Shown here: in pieces, positions 7,469 to 15,160 of the stretch | Layout of the letters: each line of letters opens with the position of its first letter | Position numbering within the stretch: the stretch's first letter is position 1 | Assembly (NCBI GenBank): GCA_025451715.1 | Contig: JANWJY010000140.1 | Span: forward strand, 1 to 39,007 | Source of the DNA: Fimbriimonadaceae bacterium | GTDB lineage: Bacteria > Armatimonadota > Fimbriimonadia > Fimbriimonadales > Fimbriimonadaceae | Direction: 5' to 3' | DNA length: 39,007 nucleotides | Notes under the pieces: generated by a model | Seen by the model: the letters and a program-made list of their open reading frames with translations, nothing else | Told to the model about the DNA's origin: nothing | The model's database searches: none | Made by a program: the position numbers and the translations under genes

Positions 7469-8586
7469 CTGAGCGTTACCGGCGCGCCCGATTCAAGCGA
7501 CTGCACGATCGCGTGCATCACCCTCACGGTCCCGACCCCTTCTTCCAGGTCTGGGTGGTTCGGTGTATCGTCCGTGATCGCGGCCGCAAAAGAGTCGATG
7601 ACGTTACAGAACTCGCCGTAGTGCATTCCCTCGAGCTCGTGGCGGAAGTAGTAGCCCGCCATCGAGTGGGTCCAGTCCTCATCGATCTCAGTGCCGTCCT
7701 TTTTGGTGTATGTGAGCCGTAGGTCTGGGTAGCGCGCGAGCGCAGAGCCCGCCGATCCCTGGAGGTGGCACTCGACGAGTGATCTGCCCTTTGGTAGCTC
7801 GTGGATGCCGTAGTTGCCGAACGCGCGACCGATGCGACCGTCGCTTGAAACGAGCGTCGCTGCGATGACGTCGGGGGAATTCAAGTCGTGCGCCTTGCCG
7901 AGCGCCGTGATCGATCCGTAGGCGTGCACCTCTTTGATCTCTCCGAGGTACTGCCGCACGAGGTCGACCGGGTGGCTGAGTCCGAGGTACGCCCAGTGCG
8001 TCTCGCTCATCGACCATGGGCTCTTCTTGTAGAACCAGTCCATGCGGTGCGTGTACTGGGCGTCGACGACCTCGGCTTTTCCGAACATGCCTTGATCGAA
8101 AAGCTCGCGCATGCGAAGGAACGGCTCATAGAAACGCGTCGACTGTGCGACCTGCAATCGCATTCCTGTCTTCTTGGCCGTTCTCAGGAGTCTGTCTGCT
8201 TCCGACACTTCATTGAGCAGAGGTTTGGTGCACACAACGTGTTTGCCGGCCCTGAACGCCTCTTCGATCTGTTCTGCGTGCAGGCTGTCCGGCGTGTAGA
8301 TCGCGACGATCTGCACGTCTTTGCGCGCGAGCATCTCGTCGTAGTCGGACGTGGTCCAGAGTCCGGGGCAGACCTCCTCGGCGGCCCTACGCTTGTCCTC
8401 CTCGAGGTCGCATCCAGCGACGGCGCGACAGAGCCCTGAGGCGCGCAAGGCGACCAGCATCGTGTGGCCCTCGTGCAGGCCGACGACACCCACTCCAAAC
8501 TTTTCGGCGTCTGGGACGAACCCCCAATCGCGGCGACGGCCGACGGTCGGATCGCCTGTCGGAAGGAGGTCAGGGTGGAGACTCAC
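7465..8586 (-). CDS. Gfo/Idh/MocA family NAD(P)-dependent oxidoreductase
   Basis: 373 residues. The Rossmann start FGVGVVGLHEGHTMLVAL is slightly off the classical GxGxxG (it reads GVVGLHEGH). It is followed by an acidic CDLEED after strand 2, the family motif KHVVCTKPL, and the C-terminal alpha/beta domain with THWAYLGLSHPVDLVRQYLG. Members oxidise or epimerise sugars and inositols; the substrate cannot be read here. The start is GTG 8586 because a GGTAATCT box ends 6 nt upstream. It is a single-gene unit between pstB and the anti-sigma gene. Confidence 0.87.
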   Translation of the reverse strand: MSLHPDLLPTGDPTVGRRRDWGFVPDAEKFGVGVVGLHEGHTMLVALRASGLCRAVAGCDLEEDKRRAAEEVCPGLWTTSDYDEMLARKDVQIVAIYTPDSLHAEQIEEAFRAGKHVVCTKPLLNEVSEADRLLRTAKKTGMRLQVAQSTRFYEPFLRMRELFDQGMFGKAEVVDAQYTHRMDWFYKKSPWSMSETHWAYLGLSHPVDLVRQYLGEIKEVHAYGSITALGKAHDLNSPDVIAATLVSSDGRIGRAFGNYGIHELPKGRSLVECHLQGSAGSALARYPDLRLTYTKKDGTEIDEDWTHSMAGYYFRHELEGMHYGEFCNVIDSFAAAITDDTPNHPDLEEGVGTVRVMHAIVQSLESGAPVTLS

Positions 8587-8592
8587 GAGGCG

Positions 8593-8600
8593 AGATTACC
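8593..8600 (-). promoter_or_regulatory. GGTAATCT leaderless -10 box (oxidoreductase)
   Basis: The hexamer ends 6 nt before the GTG start at 8586; the mRNA would begin at or next to the start codon. Confidence 0.55.
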
Positions 8601-8614
8601 GGCATCGGCTGTCT

Positions 8615-8633
8615 CCGGTAGCCAATCTACCGG
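8615..8633. promoter_or_regulatory. Perfect 7-bp inverted repeat (CCGGTAG / CTACCGG)
   Basis: The loop is CCAAT. It begins 1 nt after the stop of pstB, so it could end that transcript, but it has no U-tract. It also covers the -35 position of the oxidoreductase promoter, so it could equally be an operator. Undecided. Confidence 0.45.
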
Positions 8634-8634
8634 A

Positions 8635-9465
8635 CTACCCGAACCGGCCCGAGATGTAGTCCTCGGTGGCGCGCATCTTCGGCCGCAGGAAGATGTCCTC
8701 GGTCTTGTCGAACTCGATGATCTCGCCCATCATGAAGAACGCGGTGTTGTCGCTCGCCCTTTGCGCCTGCTGCATGTTGTGGGTCACGATCACGATCGTG
8801 AACTGTTGCTTGAGCTCATCGATCAGGTCCTCGATGCGCGCAGTGGCGACAGGGTCAAGAGCGGAGCAGGGCTCGTCCATCAAGATGATCTTCGGGTCTA
8901 CCGCGATTGTACGCGCGATGCACAGCCGCTGTTGCTGGCCGCCGGAGAGGCCAAACGCGCTCTGGTCGAGCTTGTCCTTGACCTCGTCCCACAGGTATGC
9001 CTTCGTCAGACAGTTCTCGACGGTCTCCTCCAGGTCGCTCCTTTTTCGCATCCCGTGGATCTTCGGCCCGTACGCGACGTTCTCAAAGATCGACATGGGG
9101 AACGGGTTCGCCTTCTGGAACACCATCCCCACAGCCTTGCGAAGTTCGACCGGGTCGACGCTCGATGAGTACACGTCGACTCCGTCGATCAGCACTTTGC
9201 CCATGAGGTGCGTGTCCTCGATCAGGTCGTTCATGCGGTTGAGGCACCGAAGGAAAGTGGACTTGCCGCAGCCGGAGGGTCCGATGAGTGCAGTGACTTG
9301 ATTTGGAGCGACGTCGAGGGTGACGTTCTTGAGCGCCTGGAAACTTCCGTAGAAGAAGTCCAGATTGATCGCCTGGATTTTCGGCTCGACCGCCGGCTCA
9401 GCGACCATAGGCGTCTGAACCGGGGGCGTAGTCGAGGCAGCGGGTTCCATCACGACGACGGCCAT
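8635..9465 (-). CDS. pstB: Phosphate ABC transporter ATP-binding protein PstB
   Basis: 276 residues. Walker A is GPSGCGKST at 62-70 and is followed by the PstB hallmark FLRCLNRMNDLI. Q-loop context is VGMVFQKANPFPMSIFENVAYGP, the signature LSGGQQQRL, Walker B IILMDEPCSALDP and the switch His in VTHNMQQA. About 25 extra Pro/Val-rich residues precede the domain. It powers PstSCA phosphate uptake at the inner face of the membrane. Oddly no pstS, pstC, pstA or phoU is adjacent: upstream is aroC and downstream an oxidoreductase. A Pho-box-like repeat just upstream suggests it is induced by phosphate limitation on its own. Confidence 0.95.
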   Translation of the reverse strand: MAVVVMEPAASTTPPVQTPMVAEPAVEPKIQAINLDFFYGSFQALKNVTLDVAPNQVTALIGPSGCGKSTFLRCLNRMNDLIEDTHLMGKVLIDGVDVYSSSVDPVELRKAVGMVFQKANPFPMSIFENVAYGPKIHGMRKRSDLEETVENCLTKAYLWDEVKDKLDQSAFGLSGGQQQRLCIARTIAVDPKIILMDEPCSALDPVATARIEDLIDELKQQFTIVIVTHNMQQAQRASDNTAFFMMGEIIEFDKTEDIFLRPKMRATEDYISGRFG

Positions 9466-9491
9466 CTCGCAGTTAGATTCTTGGTGAGGAT

Positions 9492-9509
9492 TGTTAACGC
9501 CATGTTAAC
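9492..9509 (-). promoter_or_regulatory. Putative Pho box upstream of pstB
   Basis: On the minus strand two identical GTTAACA units are separated by TGGC, giving an 11-bp period. This matches the direct-repeat layout of PhoB/PhoP boxes and the TTAACA core known from Bacillus. It sits 27 nt before the pstB start and contains the TAA stop of aroC (9505-9507). Confidence 0.55.
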
Positions 9510-10590
9510 AGCCCCTCATCGCGTCCTGTCTGAGGGCGTGGTCGGCAAGCACGAGCGCGACCATGGCCTCGACGATCGGCACGGCCCTGGGGAGCACGCA
9601 GGGGTCATGGCGGCCCCTGCCCGAGATCGTGGTGTTCTCGAGCTCAGTCGTGACGGTCTCCTGCTCGTGCATGACGGTCGCGGTGGGCTTGAATGCGGCT
9701 CGCAGGGTGATCGGCATGCCGTTACTGATCCCGCCCTGGATGCCGCCGCTGTAGTTGGTCTTGGTGTACGCTGTCTTCTGGTCGTCGGAGCGGAAGGCGT
9801 CGTTGTGCCGGGTCCCCGTGAGCAGAGTTCCTGCGAAACCGCTACCGACCTCGAACCCCTTGCACGCGGGAAGGCTTATGAGCGCCTTTGCAAGGTCGGC
9901 CTCGAGCTTGTCGAACACTGGCTCGCCCCATCCGGCTGGGACGCCGCGCGCGACGCAGCACACGACTCCACCGACCGAGTCGCCGCCTTTACGGACGGCT
10001 TCGATCAGCTCGATCATTTTCGTCGCTGCGCCGGCGTCGGGGCACCGCACGTCGTTCACATCCACATTTGCGCGGGTCACAGTCAGTGGGTCGACCTCGG
10101 ATGAGACGCCTTGGACATGGCTCACCCACGCGACGATCTCGACGCCCCACCTTTCGCGAAGCAGCCTTTGTGCAATTGCTCCGGCTGCGACGCGCCCCAC
10201 CGTCTCGCGTGCGGAGGCGCGGCCGCCACCCGACCATGCGCGAACGCCGTACTTTTGGTCGTATGTGAAGTCCGCGTGCGAAGGGCGGTACTTCGTGCGC
10301 ATCTCCTCGTAGTCGCGCGAGCGGGCGTCCTCGTTGCGGACGAGCATCGCGATCGGAGTGCCGAGCGTGACGCCGTCGTGCACTCCGCTCAGTATCTCGA
10401 CCGTGTCGGACTCTTTTCGCTGAGTGACGAGCTTGCTCTGGCCGGGTCGCCTGCGATCGAGCTCGGCCTGGATCTCGGCGACATCGAGCGGCACCAGTGA
10501 AGGGCACCCATCGACGACGACGCCGACGGCGGGTCCGTGCGACTCACCGAAGGTCGTGGCGCGAAAGAGCGTCCCGAAGCTGCTCGACAT
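9505..10590 (-). CDS. aroC: Chorismate synthase
   Basis: 361 residues, full length. It converts EPSP to chorismate with reduced FMN, the last shikimate step. Family signatures: GESHGPAVGVVVDGCP near the N-terminus, RRRPGQSKLVTQRKE, GVRAWSGGGRASARET in the middle, SGGIQGGISNG and RHDPCVLPRAVPIVEAM near the end. ATG 10590 follows a GGTACACT box by 8 nt. No other shikimate gene lies nearby. The downstream pstB reads the same way, but its own promoter-like site overlaps the aroC stop. Confidence 0.96.
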   Translation of the reverse strand: MSSSFGTLFRATTFGESHGPAVGVVVDGCPSLVPLDVAEIQAELDRRRPGQSKLVTQRKESDTVEILSGVHDGVTLGTPIAMLVRNEDARSRDYEEMRTKYRPSHADFTYDQKYGVRAWSGGGRASARETVGRVAAGAIAQRLLRERWGVEIVAWVSHVQGVSSEVDPLTVTRANVDVNDVRCPDAGAATKMIELIEAVRKGGDSVGGVVCCVARGVPAGWGEPVFDKLEADLAKALISLPACKGFEVGSGFAGTLLTGTRHNDAFRSDDQKTAYTKTNYSGGIQGGISNGMPITLRAAFKPTATVMHEQETVTTELENTTISGRGRHDPCVLPRAVPIVEAMVALVLADHALRQDAMRGC

Positions 10591-10598
10591 CGCAGGCG

Positions 10599-10606
10599 AG
10601 TGTACC
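10599..10606 (-). promoter_or_regulatory. GGTACACT leaderless -10 box (aroC)
   Basis: The hexamer ends 8 nt before the ATG at 10590, inside the 18-bp gap behind the dehydratase gene. aroC therefore probably has its own promoter. Confidence 0.55.
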
Positions 10607-10608
10607 GG

Positions 10609-10902
10609 TCAGGCCAGCGCCTGGATCCGACGCGCGGCCTCCATGTCGTATGCGGTTAGGCCGCCCGCGTCGTGTGTCACGAAGGACACGCGGACCTTCT
10701 GGTACCCGACGAACAGGTCCGGGTGGTGGTTGAGTTTGTCCGCCGTGTGCCCGCACGCGACGGCGAACACAAGGCCGGCGGAGTAGGAGTCGAATGCAAA
10801 CTCCTTAGTGACCATTCCGTCCTTGAGCGACCATCCGGGGAGGCCGGAGAGCCCTTCCTTGACCTCCGCGTCGCTCAGTTTGTCGTAGCTCAGTTTTGTC
10901 AT
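10609..10902 (-). CDS. 4a-hydroxytetrahydrobiopterin dehydratase (PCD/PhhB family)
   Basis: 97 residues, the normal size for pterin-4a-carbinolamine dehydratase. Seen: LPGWSLKDGMVTKEFAF at the N-terminus, the active-site block AVACGHTADKLNHHPDLFVGYQKVRVSFVTHDAGGLTAYDMEAA with the HHP histidines, then a short C-terminal helix. It recycles oxidised pterin cofactors of aromatic amino acid hydroxylases; no hydroxylase gene is in the window. It reads towards aroC, 18 bp upstream of it. Confidence 0.93.
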   Translation of the reverse strand: MTKLSYDKLSDAEVKEGLSGLPGWSLKDGMVTKEFAFDSYSAGLVFAVACGHTADKLNHHPDLFVGYQKVRVSFVTHDAGGLTAYDMEAARRIQALA

Positions 10903-10915
10903 GTTCTTGTGGGCC

Positions 10916-10923
10916 AGATTACC
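10916..10923 (-). promoter_or_regulatory. GGTAATCT -10 box (dehydratase)
   Basis: The same box as at the oxidoreductase gene, but 13 nt before the ATG at 10902, giving a short leader of a few bases. Confidence 0.45.
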
Positions 10924-10945
10924 GGAGGGGGCTCAACCGGCCCAC

Positions 10946-10953
10946 GGTAGACT
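10946..10953 (+). promoter_or_regulatory. GGTAGACT -10 box (pckA)
   Basis: Identical to the box of the secreted glycosidase gene. Here the ATG is 44 nt downstream, so this transcript has a real leader. Confidence 0.45.
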
Positions 10954-10997
10954 CCGATTCATACCTCGGGGCAGTGTCGCCCCAGCCGAGTTCAAAG

Positions 10998-12533
10998 ATG
11001 AGTTCCACTGAAGTCTCCGAAGTCGCTATCGATCTCGAAAGGGCCAAAGAAACGTTTAGAAACCTGTCGGCGGCGGAGCTTATCGAGCACGCGGTTCGGA
11101 ACGGCGAGGGCGTGCTAGCCTCGAACGGCGCGTTCGTGGGCAGGACCGGAAAGTACACGGGCAGGACACCGCAGGACAAGTGCACGGTCCGCGAGCCGTC
11201 CTCCGAGGCGAACGTCTGGTGGGACAACAACAAGGAGATTTCGCCAGAGACCTTCAGCGGCCTCAAACGCAAGGCGCAGGGCGCGATCAAGAATAAGCGA
11301 CTTTATATCGTCGACACGTTCGGCGGCGCCGATCCGAACCACCGCATCGCCGTTCGGTTCGCGGTCGAGAAGGCGTGGCACGCGCTGTTCGTCCGCTCGC
11401 TCCTGATCCGGCCGACTAAGGAAGAGCTCAAGAGTTTCAAGCCCGATTGGCACATTTACGACCTATGCACCGAGGTCTGCAATCCCGAGAAGGACGGAAC
11501 GCGAAGCGACGCGGTGATCGCGCTCAACTTCGCCGACAAGGAGGTGGTCATCATGGGCACCGAGTACGCGGGCGAGATGAAGAAGAGCGTGTTCACGATC
11601 CTCAACTACCTCCTGCCGTTGAAGGGCGTCTTGAGCATGCACTGTTCCGCCAACATCGGCGAAAAGGGCGACACGGCGTTGTTCTTTGGGCTGAGCGGCA
11701 CCGGTAAGACCACGCTCTCGGCCGACCCGCGACGCAGGCTGATCGGCGACGACGAGCACGGCTGGACGGACGAAGGCGTGTTCAACTTCGAGGGCGGGTG
11801 CTACGCGAAGTGCATCAAGCTCAGCAAAGAGGGCGAGCCGCAGATCTTCAACGCGATCAAGTTTGGTGCGGTGCTCGAAAACGTGATCCTCGACGAGGGC
11901 AGGAACCCGGACTACAACGACAGCTCGCTCACCGAGAACACCCGCTGCGCGTACCCCGTTGACTACATCGACGGAGCCGTGATCCCGAGCGTCGGCGGAC
12001 ACCCGCAGAACATCGTTTTCCTGACGGCCGACGCGTTCGGCGTACTGCCACCGATCAGCCGGCTCACGAATGAGCAGGCGATGTACTATTTCTTGAACGG
12101 CTACACCGCCAAAGTCGCGGGCACAGAGGCCGGCGTCACAGAACCGCAGGCGACCTTCTCGACGTGTTTCGGTGCGCCGTTCTTGCCGCTCCCTCCTGCG
12201 CGCTACGCGAACCTGCTCAAAGAGAAGACCGCAAAATACGGCTCGCGCGTATGGCTGGTCAACACCGGCTGGACCGGTGGACCGTACGGCACGGGCAGCC
12301 GCATGAAGCTCGCGTATACGCGCGCGATGATCGACGCGGCGTTCAGCGGAAAGCTTGACGGCGTCGAGTGTGCCGAGGACCCCGTCTTCGGTCTCGATGT
12401 ACCTACGTCGTGCCCCGACGTACCTGCGGAGATCCTCCAGCCGCGCAACACGTGGGCCGACAAGGACGCGTACGACACGCAGGCGAAGAAGCTGCACTCG
12501 ATGTTCGAAGAGAACTTTAAGAAGTTCTCGTAG
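10998..12533 (+). CDS. pckA: Phosphoenolpyruvate carboxykinase (ATP)
   Basis: 511 residues. It interconverts oxaloacetate + ATP with PEP + CO2 + ADP in gluconeogenesis. Seen: GRTGKYTGRTPQDKC (substrate site), HCSANIGEKGDTALFFGLSG leading into the kinase loop GLSGTGKTTLSADP, then IGDDEHGW with the Mn-binding acids, and NTGWTGGPYGTGSRM. This is the ATP type, not the GTP type. ATG 10998 puts the first helix (VAIDLERAKETFRNLSAAEL) at the usual place. The stop TAG directly abuts the stop of the convergent gene. Confidence 0.96.
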   Translation: MSSTEVSEVAIDLERAKETFRNLSAAELIEHAVRNGEGVLASNGAFVGRTGKYTGRTPQDKCTVREPSSEANVWWDNNKEISPETFSGLKRKAQGAIKNKRLYIVDTFGGADPNHRIAVRFAVEKAWHALFVRSLLIRPTKEELKSFKPDWHIYDLCTEVCNPEKDGTRSDAVIALNFADKEVVIMGTEYAGEMKKSVFTILNYLLPLKGVLSMHCSANIGEKGDTALFFGLSGTGKTTLSADPRRRLIGDDEHGWTDEGVFNFEGGCYAKCIKLSKEGEPQIFNAIKFGAVLENVILDEGRNPDYNDSSLTENTRCAYPVDYIDGAVIPSVGGHPQNIVFLTADAFGVLPPISRLTNEQAMYYFLNGYTAKVAGTEAGVTEPQATFSTCFGAPFLPLPPARYANLLKEKTAKYGSRVWLVNTGWTGGPYGTGSRMKLAYTRAMIDAAFSGKLDGVECAEDPVFGLDVPTSCPDVPAEILQPRNTWADKDAYDTQAKKLHSMFEENFKKFS

Positions 12534-13355
12534 CTATCGGGTGCGCCACGGCTTTTCGACGTCAGGGAAGATGTTCTTGATGTGCGCATTCGCGGGCTTC
12601 AAAAACCCCTTATGTCCATCGAGGTAGAAGACGTGGATCCCTGCACCGTGCCGCATCACTGCGTCATTCGATTCGTACCCCTTTGAGACGTTTCGGAACG
12701 CGAGCCGCGTGATGAACTTCGATTCTGGGCTCAGCGCCTCGTTGCCGTCGTCGAACCCGGCCATGAATGCGTCAAAGGGGATCACGTTTCCGTTTGAATC
12801 TCGGAACGGTACTGGATTGAAGCTCCCTTGCGACCCGTGGTTGGATGTTTCGACGAGAACAGCAGTGTCGCTCTGGCTCGTTGCAAGCAAGTAGGGGAAG
12901 GTCCCCATCGGCAGGTACATTCCATACGTCAGGTCGACGTCCTTTCGATTGCGTCCGTCATAGCCCAGGGCAGGCATCTTCTCATCCTCTTCGGCGGCGG
13001 GACAGAAGAAGTTCGCGCGCGCGTTCATGTAAGGCACGAGCTGTGAGGCCCAGACAGAGGGCTTGCCACCGACGATCTGTGGCGTGCCGTTGTCACCGAC
13101 CTCGTAGAGCGGGGGAAGGCGCTGGTCGTTCTGCTCCGCGTACTGCATCATCGCGTTGTAGATGGCGTGCATGTTCGTCGCGCACACCTGTTTGTCGCGC
13201 TGTTGCATAAACGCGTAGTAAAGGGGGATTCCAATCGCGATGACTACCCCGATCACGATCAAGATGACGCGAACATCCTTTTTGGACAGGTAGATACTGC
13301 TCGTCTGCTTCGCGTCCTCGGGCGCGTCGACGTCGAACTGTTGCGTGGTGAGCAT
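12534..13355 (-). CDS. Prepilin-like/DUF1559-like membrane protein
   Basis: 273 residues. One membrane span at about 28-49 (VRVILIVIGVVIAIGIPLYYAF) is followed by VCATNMHAIYNAMMQYAEQNDQRLPP, which matches the helix after the pilin leader in the other two prepilin proteins of this window. The C-terminus carries GIHVFYLDGHKGFL, the family's DG motif. The classic FTLIELLVV leader is missing, so it is a single-pass relative and perhaps not a processed pilin. The ATG (13355) overlaps the TGA of the LCP gene (TGATG), making a two-gene operon. Function unknown. Confidence 0.7.
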   Translation of the reverse strand: MLTTQQFDVDAPEDAKQTSSIYLSKKDVRVILIVIGVVIAIGIPLYYAFMQQRDKQVCATNMHAIYNAMMQYAEQNDQRLPPLYEVGDNGTPQIVGGKPSVWASQLVPYMNARANFFCPAAEEDEKMPALGYDGRNRKDVDLTYGMYLPMGTFPYLLATSQSDTAVLVETSNHGSQGSFNPVPFRDSNGNVIPFDAFMAGFDDGNEALSPESKFITRLAFRNVSKGYESNDAVMRHGAGIHVFYLDGHKGFLKPANAHIKNIFPDVEKPWRTR

Positions 13356-14281
13356 CACGGATCGATCAGCTCGAACTCCTCTAAGGTGTCCTTGAGTTTG
13401 CCCAATTCGACCGCGAGGTCGTAGTTGCCCGCGTCATACACAGGAAGCATTCCAAGGTGGATGTTCGCCGTGCCCACTTCCTTGGCGAAGAGCATGAGGG
13501 TTGAGAGCTCGTTGTCGCTAAAGACGTAGCCGGTCAGTTCGTTCGTCTTGTTGACGAGCTCTGGCGCCTTTCTGAGGTTGTTCGCCTTTGTTGCCTGCTC
13601 TTTGAACGCGACAAGGAATGTCCTTTGTCGCTCCTGTCTGTTGAAGTCGCTGTCCCTGCGATAGCGGACGTAACCCATCGCCTTCTCGCCGTCGAGGTGT
13701 TGGAGACCTGGCTCTAAGTCGATGTTCAGGTGGCCGCGCTCGTCTTCATAGCGGAGCCGTTTTTCGACGTCGATGTCCAGCCCGCCGATCAGGTCGACCA
13801 TGTCCTGGAACACGCGGTAGTTCACGACGATCACTCGATCGATCTTCACACCGATCAAGTTTTCGACGGCCTCCTTGGCGAGGTCCGCCCCTCCGACCGA
13901 GTGGAACGCGTTGATCCTGCGGGTGGAGTGGCCCGGCACCTTTGCGAGCGTGTCGCGGGGGATCGTGATCCCGGTTATCTTCTTTTTGTCGAAGTGGAGC
14001 CGTGCGACCATGATCATGTCGCTGCGGGCTGCCTCGCGATCGACCGTCCGACCGCCCGGCGCGCGGTCCTCGTCCGTCCCGAGCATCAGGATCGTGATGT
14101 CGTTGCGCCCGAAGACTTCCTCAGGAGACTCCTTCAGGGGGTTGAGAAGGTCAAGGATGACCGGGGAGTCCTTTGCCCACCCAAGGAGCGTGCCGCCGGC
14201 CAGGGCCACTGTGACCAAGAGCCCATAGCTGACCCAGCCCAAAACCACCTTCCACCGCTTCGTTTCCGATGCTACTTGCAT
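13355..14281 (-). CDS. LytR-CpsA-Psr (LCP) family protein
   Basis: 308 residues: short cytoplasmic tail, one membrane span at about 12-33 (VVLGWVSYGLLVTVALAGGTLLGW), then an external LCP domain. Seen: ITILMLGTDEDR, RSDMIMVARLHFDKKKITGITIPRDT, INAFHSVGGADLAKEAVENL, then YVRYRRDSDFNRQERQ with the conserved arginines. LCP proteins attach undecaprenyl-phosphate-linked glycans to the cell wall. The start is ATG 14281, because a GGTACGAT box ends 7 nt upstream and the hydrophobic segment then lies at the normal distance. A reading from 14329 would run through the promoter. Confidence 0.9.
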   Translation of the reverse strand: MQVASETKRWKVVLGWVSYGLLVTVALAGGTLLGWAKDSPVILDLLNPLKESPEEVFGRNDITILMLGTDEDRAPGGRTVDREAARSDMIMVARLHFDKKKITGITIPRDTLAKVPGHSTRRINAFHSVGGADLAKEAVENLIGVKIDRVIVVNYRVFQDMVDLIGGLDIDVEKRLRYEDERGHLNIDLEPGLQHLDGEKAMGYVRYRRDSDFNRQERQRTFLVAFKEQATKANNLRKAPELVNKTNELTGYVFSDNELSTLMLFAKEVGTANIHLGMLPVYDAGNYDLAVELGKLKDTLEEFELIDP

Positions 14282-14288
14282 CCGTTTG

Positions 14289-14296
14289 ATCGTACC
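14289..14296 (-). promoter_or_regulatory. GGTACGAT leaderless -10 box (LCP gene)
   Basis: The hexamer ends 7 nt before the ATG at 14281. The divergent gap up to 14452 also holds the promoter of the prepilin gene. Confidence 0.55.
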
Positions 14297-14434
14297 TCTG
14301 CACCTTACGGACGGCTCGGGCCGGTCCATGCACCGTTCAACAGGTTGAGGAGCCTTTAAGTTCTCGGCAGACTGGTGCCGAACTATTCCCTTGTCTGCAA
14401 GTCCCTGCGAACATTCCGGCCCTCGGTTCCGTTG

Positions 14435-14440
14435 TAGACT
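14435..14440 (+). promoter_or_regulatory. TAGACT -10 box (prepilin)
   Basis: Preceded by TTG instead of GG, 12 nt before the ATG at 14453. A possible weak SD (AAGGA, 14443-14447) lies between. Confidence 0.4.
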
Positions 14441-14452
14441 GTAAGGACTCCA

Positions 14453-15130
14453 ATGGACAGCAAGAGGGCATTTACGCTGATAGAACTGCTGGTGGTGATC
14501 GCGATCCTCGCGATCCTAGCGGCGTTCCTTTTCCCGGTCTTCACACGGTCAAAGGCAGCAGCGAAGAAGTCGGCCTGTATAAGCAACCTGCGCCAGGTCG
14601 GTCAGGCGATGCTCTTGTACATTGAGGACTACGACGATGTGTTCCCACACGCTGTTGACGCAGCCGACAAGTACCGGCCAGAGATATGGTCAGGGTTCCC
14701 GGACTTCATGGCGCAGATCCCCAACATGCCGATGATGCACGAGGCGCTGCAGCCCTACGTCAGGAACTATCAGATCTTCGAGTGTCCCAGCGACTCCGGG
14801 ACGCAGGTCCTCGACACTCACCCGAACCTCGATTTCGTCACCGTGCCGACGATGTTCAACGTGTATGGGCTCTCTTACATGTACCGCACGGAGATCACAT
14901 TCAGGCACTATACGCACGGCGCGCTGCAGAACCCCGCGACGGTCAATGTGATGTTCGACGGTGCAGGAAACTGGCACGAGGGGGAACGCGCTCTCAGGCT
15001 CGACGACGTGTCGAACGGCGAGTTCATCGCACAACGCAAGAAGTTTCGCTACAACATCTTGTACGGCGACATGCACGTGAAGTCTGTGCGCTACGACGCG
15101 CTTGATGCGGCGTGGGGGACGGACCTGTGA
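14453..15130 (+). CDS. Prepilin-type protein with N-terminal methylation leader (DUF1559-like)
   Basis: 225 residues. Leader MDSKRAFTLIELLVVIAIL: short, basic, then the FTLIEL cleavage/methylation motif and a hydrophobic helix to about residue 27. Next comes SACISNLRQVGQAMLLYIEDYDDVFP and a C-terminal domain ending ILYGDMHVKSVRYD. Such pseudopilin-like proteins are numerous in Planctomycetota and Armatimonadota genomes; their role is largely unknown. They would need a prepilin peptidase, which is not in this window. Convergent with the glycosidase gene. Confidence 0.85.
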   Translation: MDSKRAFTLIELLVVIAILAILAAFLFPVFTRSKAAAKKSACISNLRQVGQAMLLYIEDYDDVFPHAVDAADKYRPEIWSGFPDFMAQIPNMPMMHEALQPYVRNYQIFECPSDSGTQVLDTHPNLDFVTVPTMFNVYGLSYMYRTEITFRHYTHGALQNPATVNVMFDGAGNWHEGERALRLDDVSNGEFIAQRKKFRYNILYGDMHVKSVRYDALDAAWGTDL

Positions 15131-15142
15131 GAGCGCAGAGCG
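15129..15142 (+). repeat. Heptamer repeat, 2 units
   Basis: GAGAGCG then CAGAGCG, starting within the TGA stop of the prepilin gene. This is the shortest copy of the GAGWGCR family in the window and merges into the hairpin that follows. Confidence 0.45.
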
Positions 15143-15149
15143 CTTTCTT
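15132..15149 (+). terminator. Weak intrinsic terminator
   Basis: The stem AGCGC/GCGCT with an AGA loop is followed by a T-rich stretch (TTCTT). Only 5 bp, placed 1 nt after the stop codon. Confidence 0.45.
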
Positions 15150-15160
15150 GACTCTAGCGC

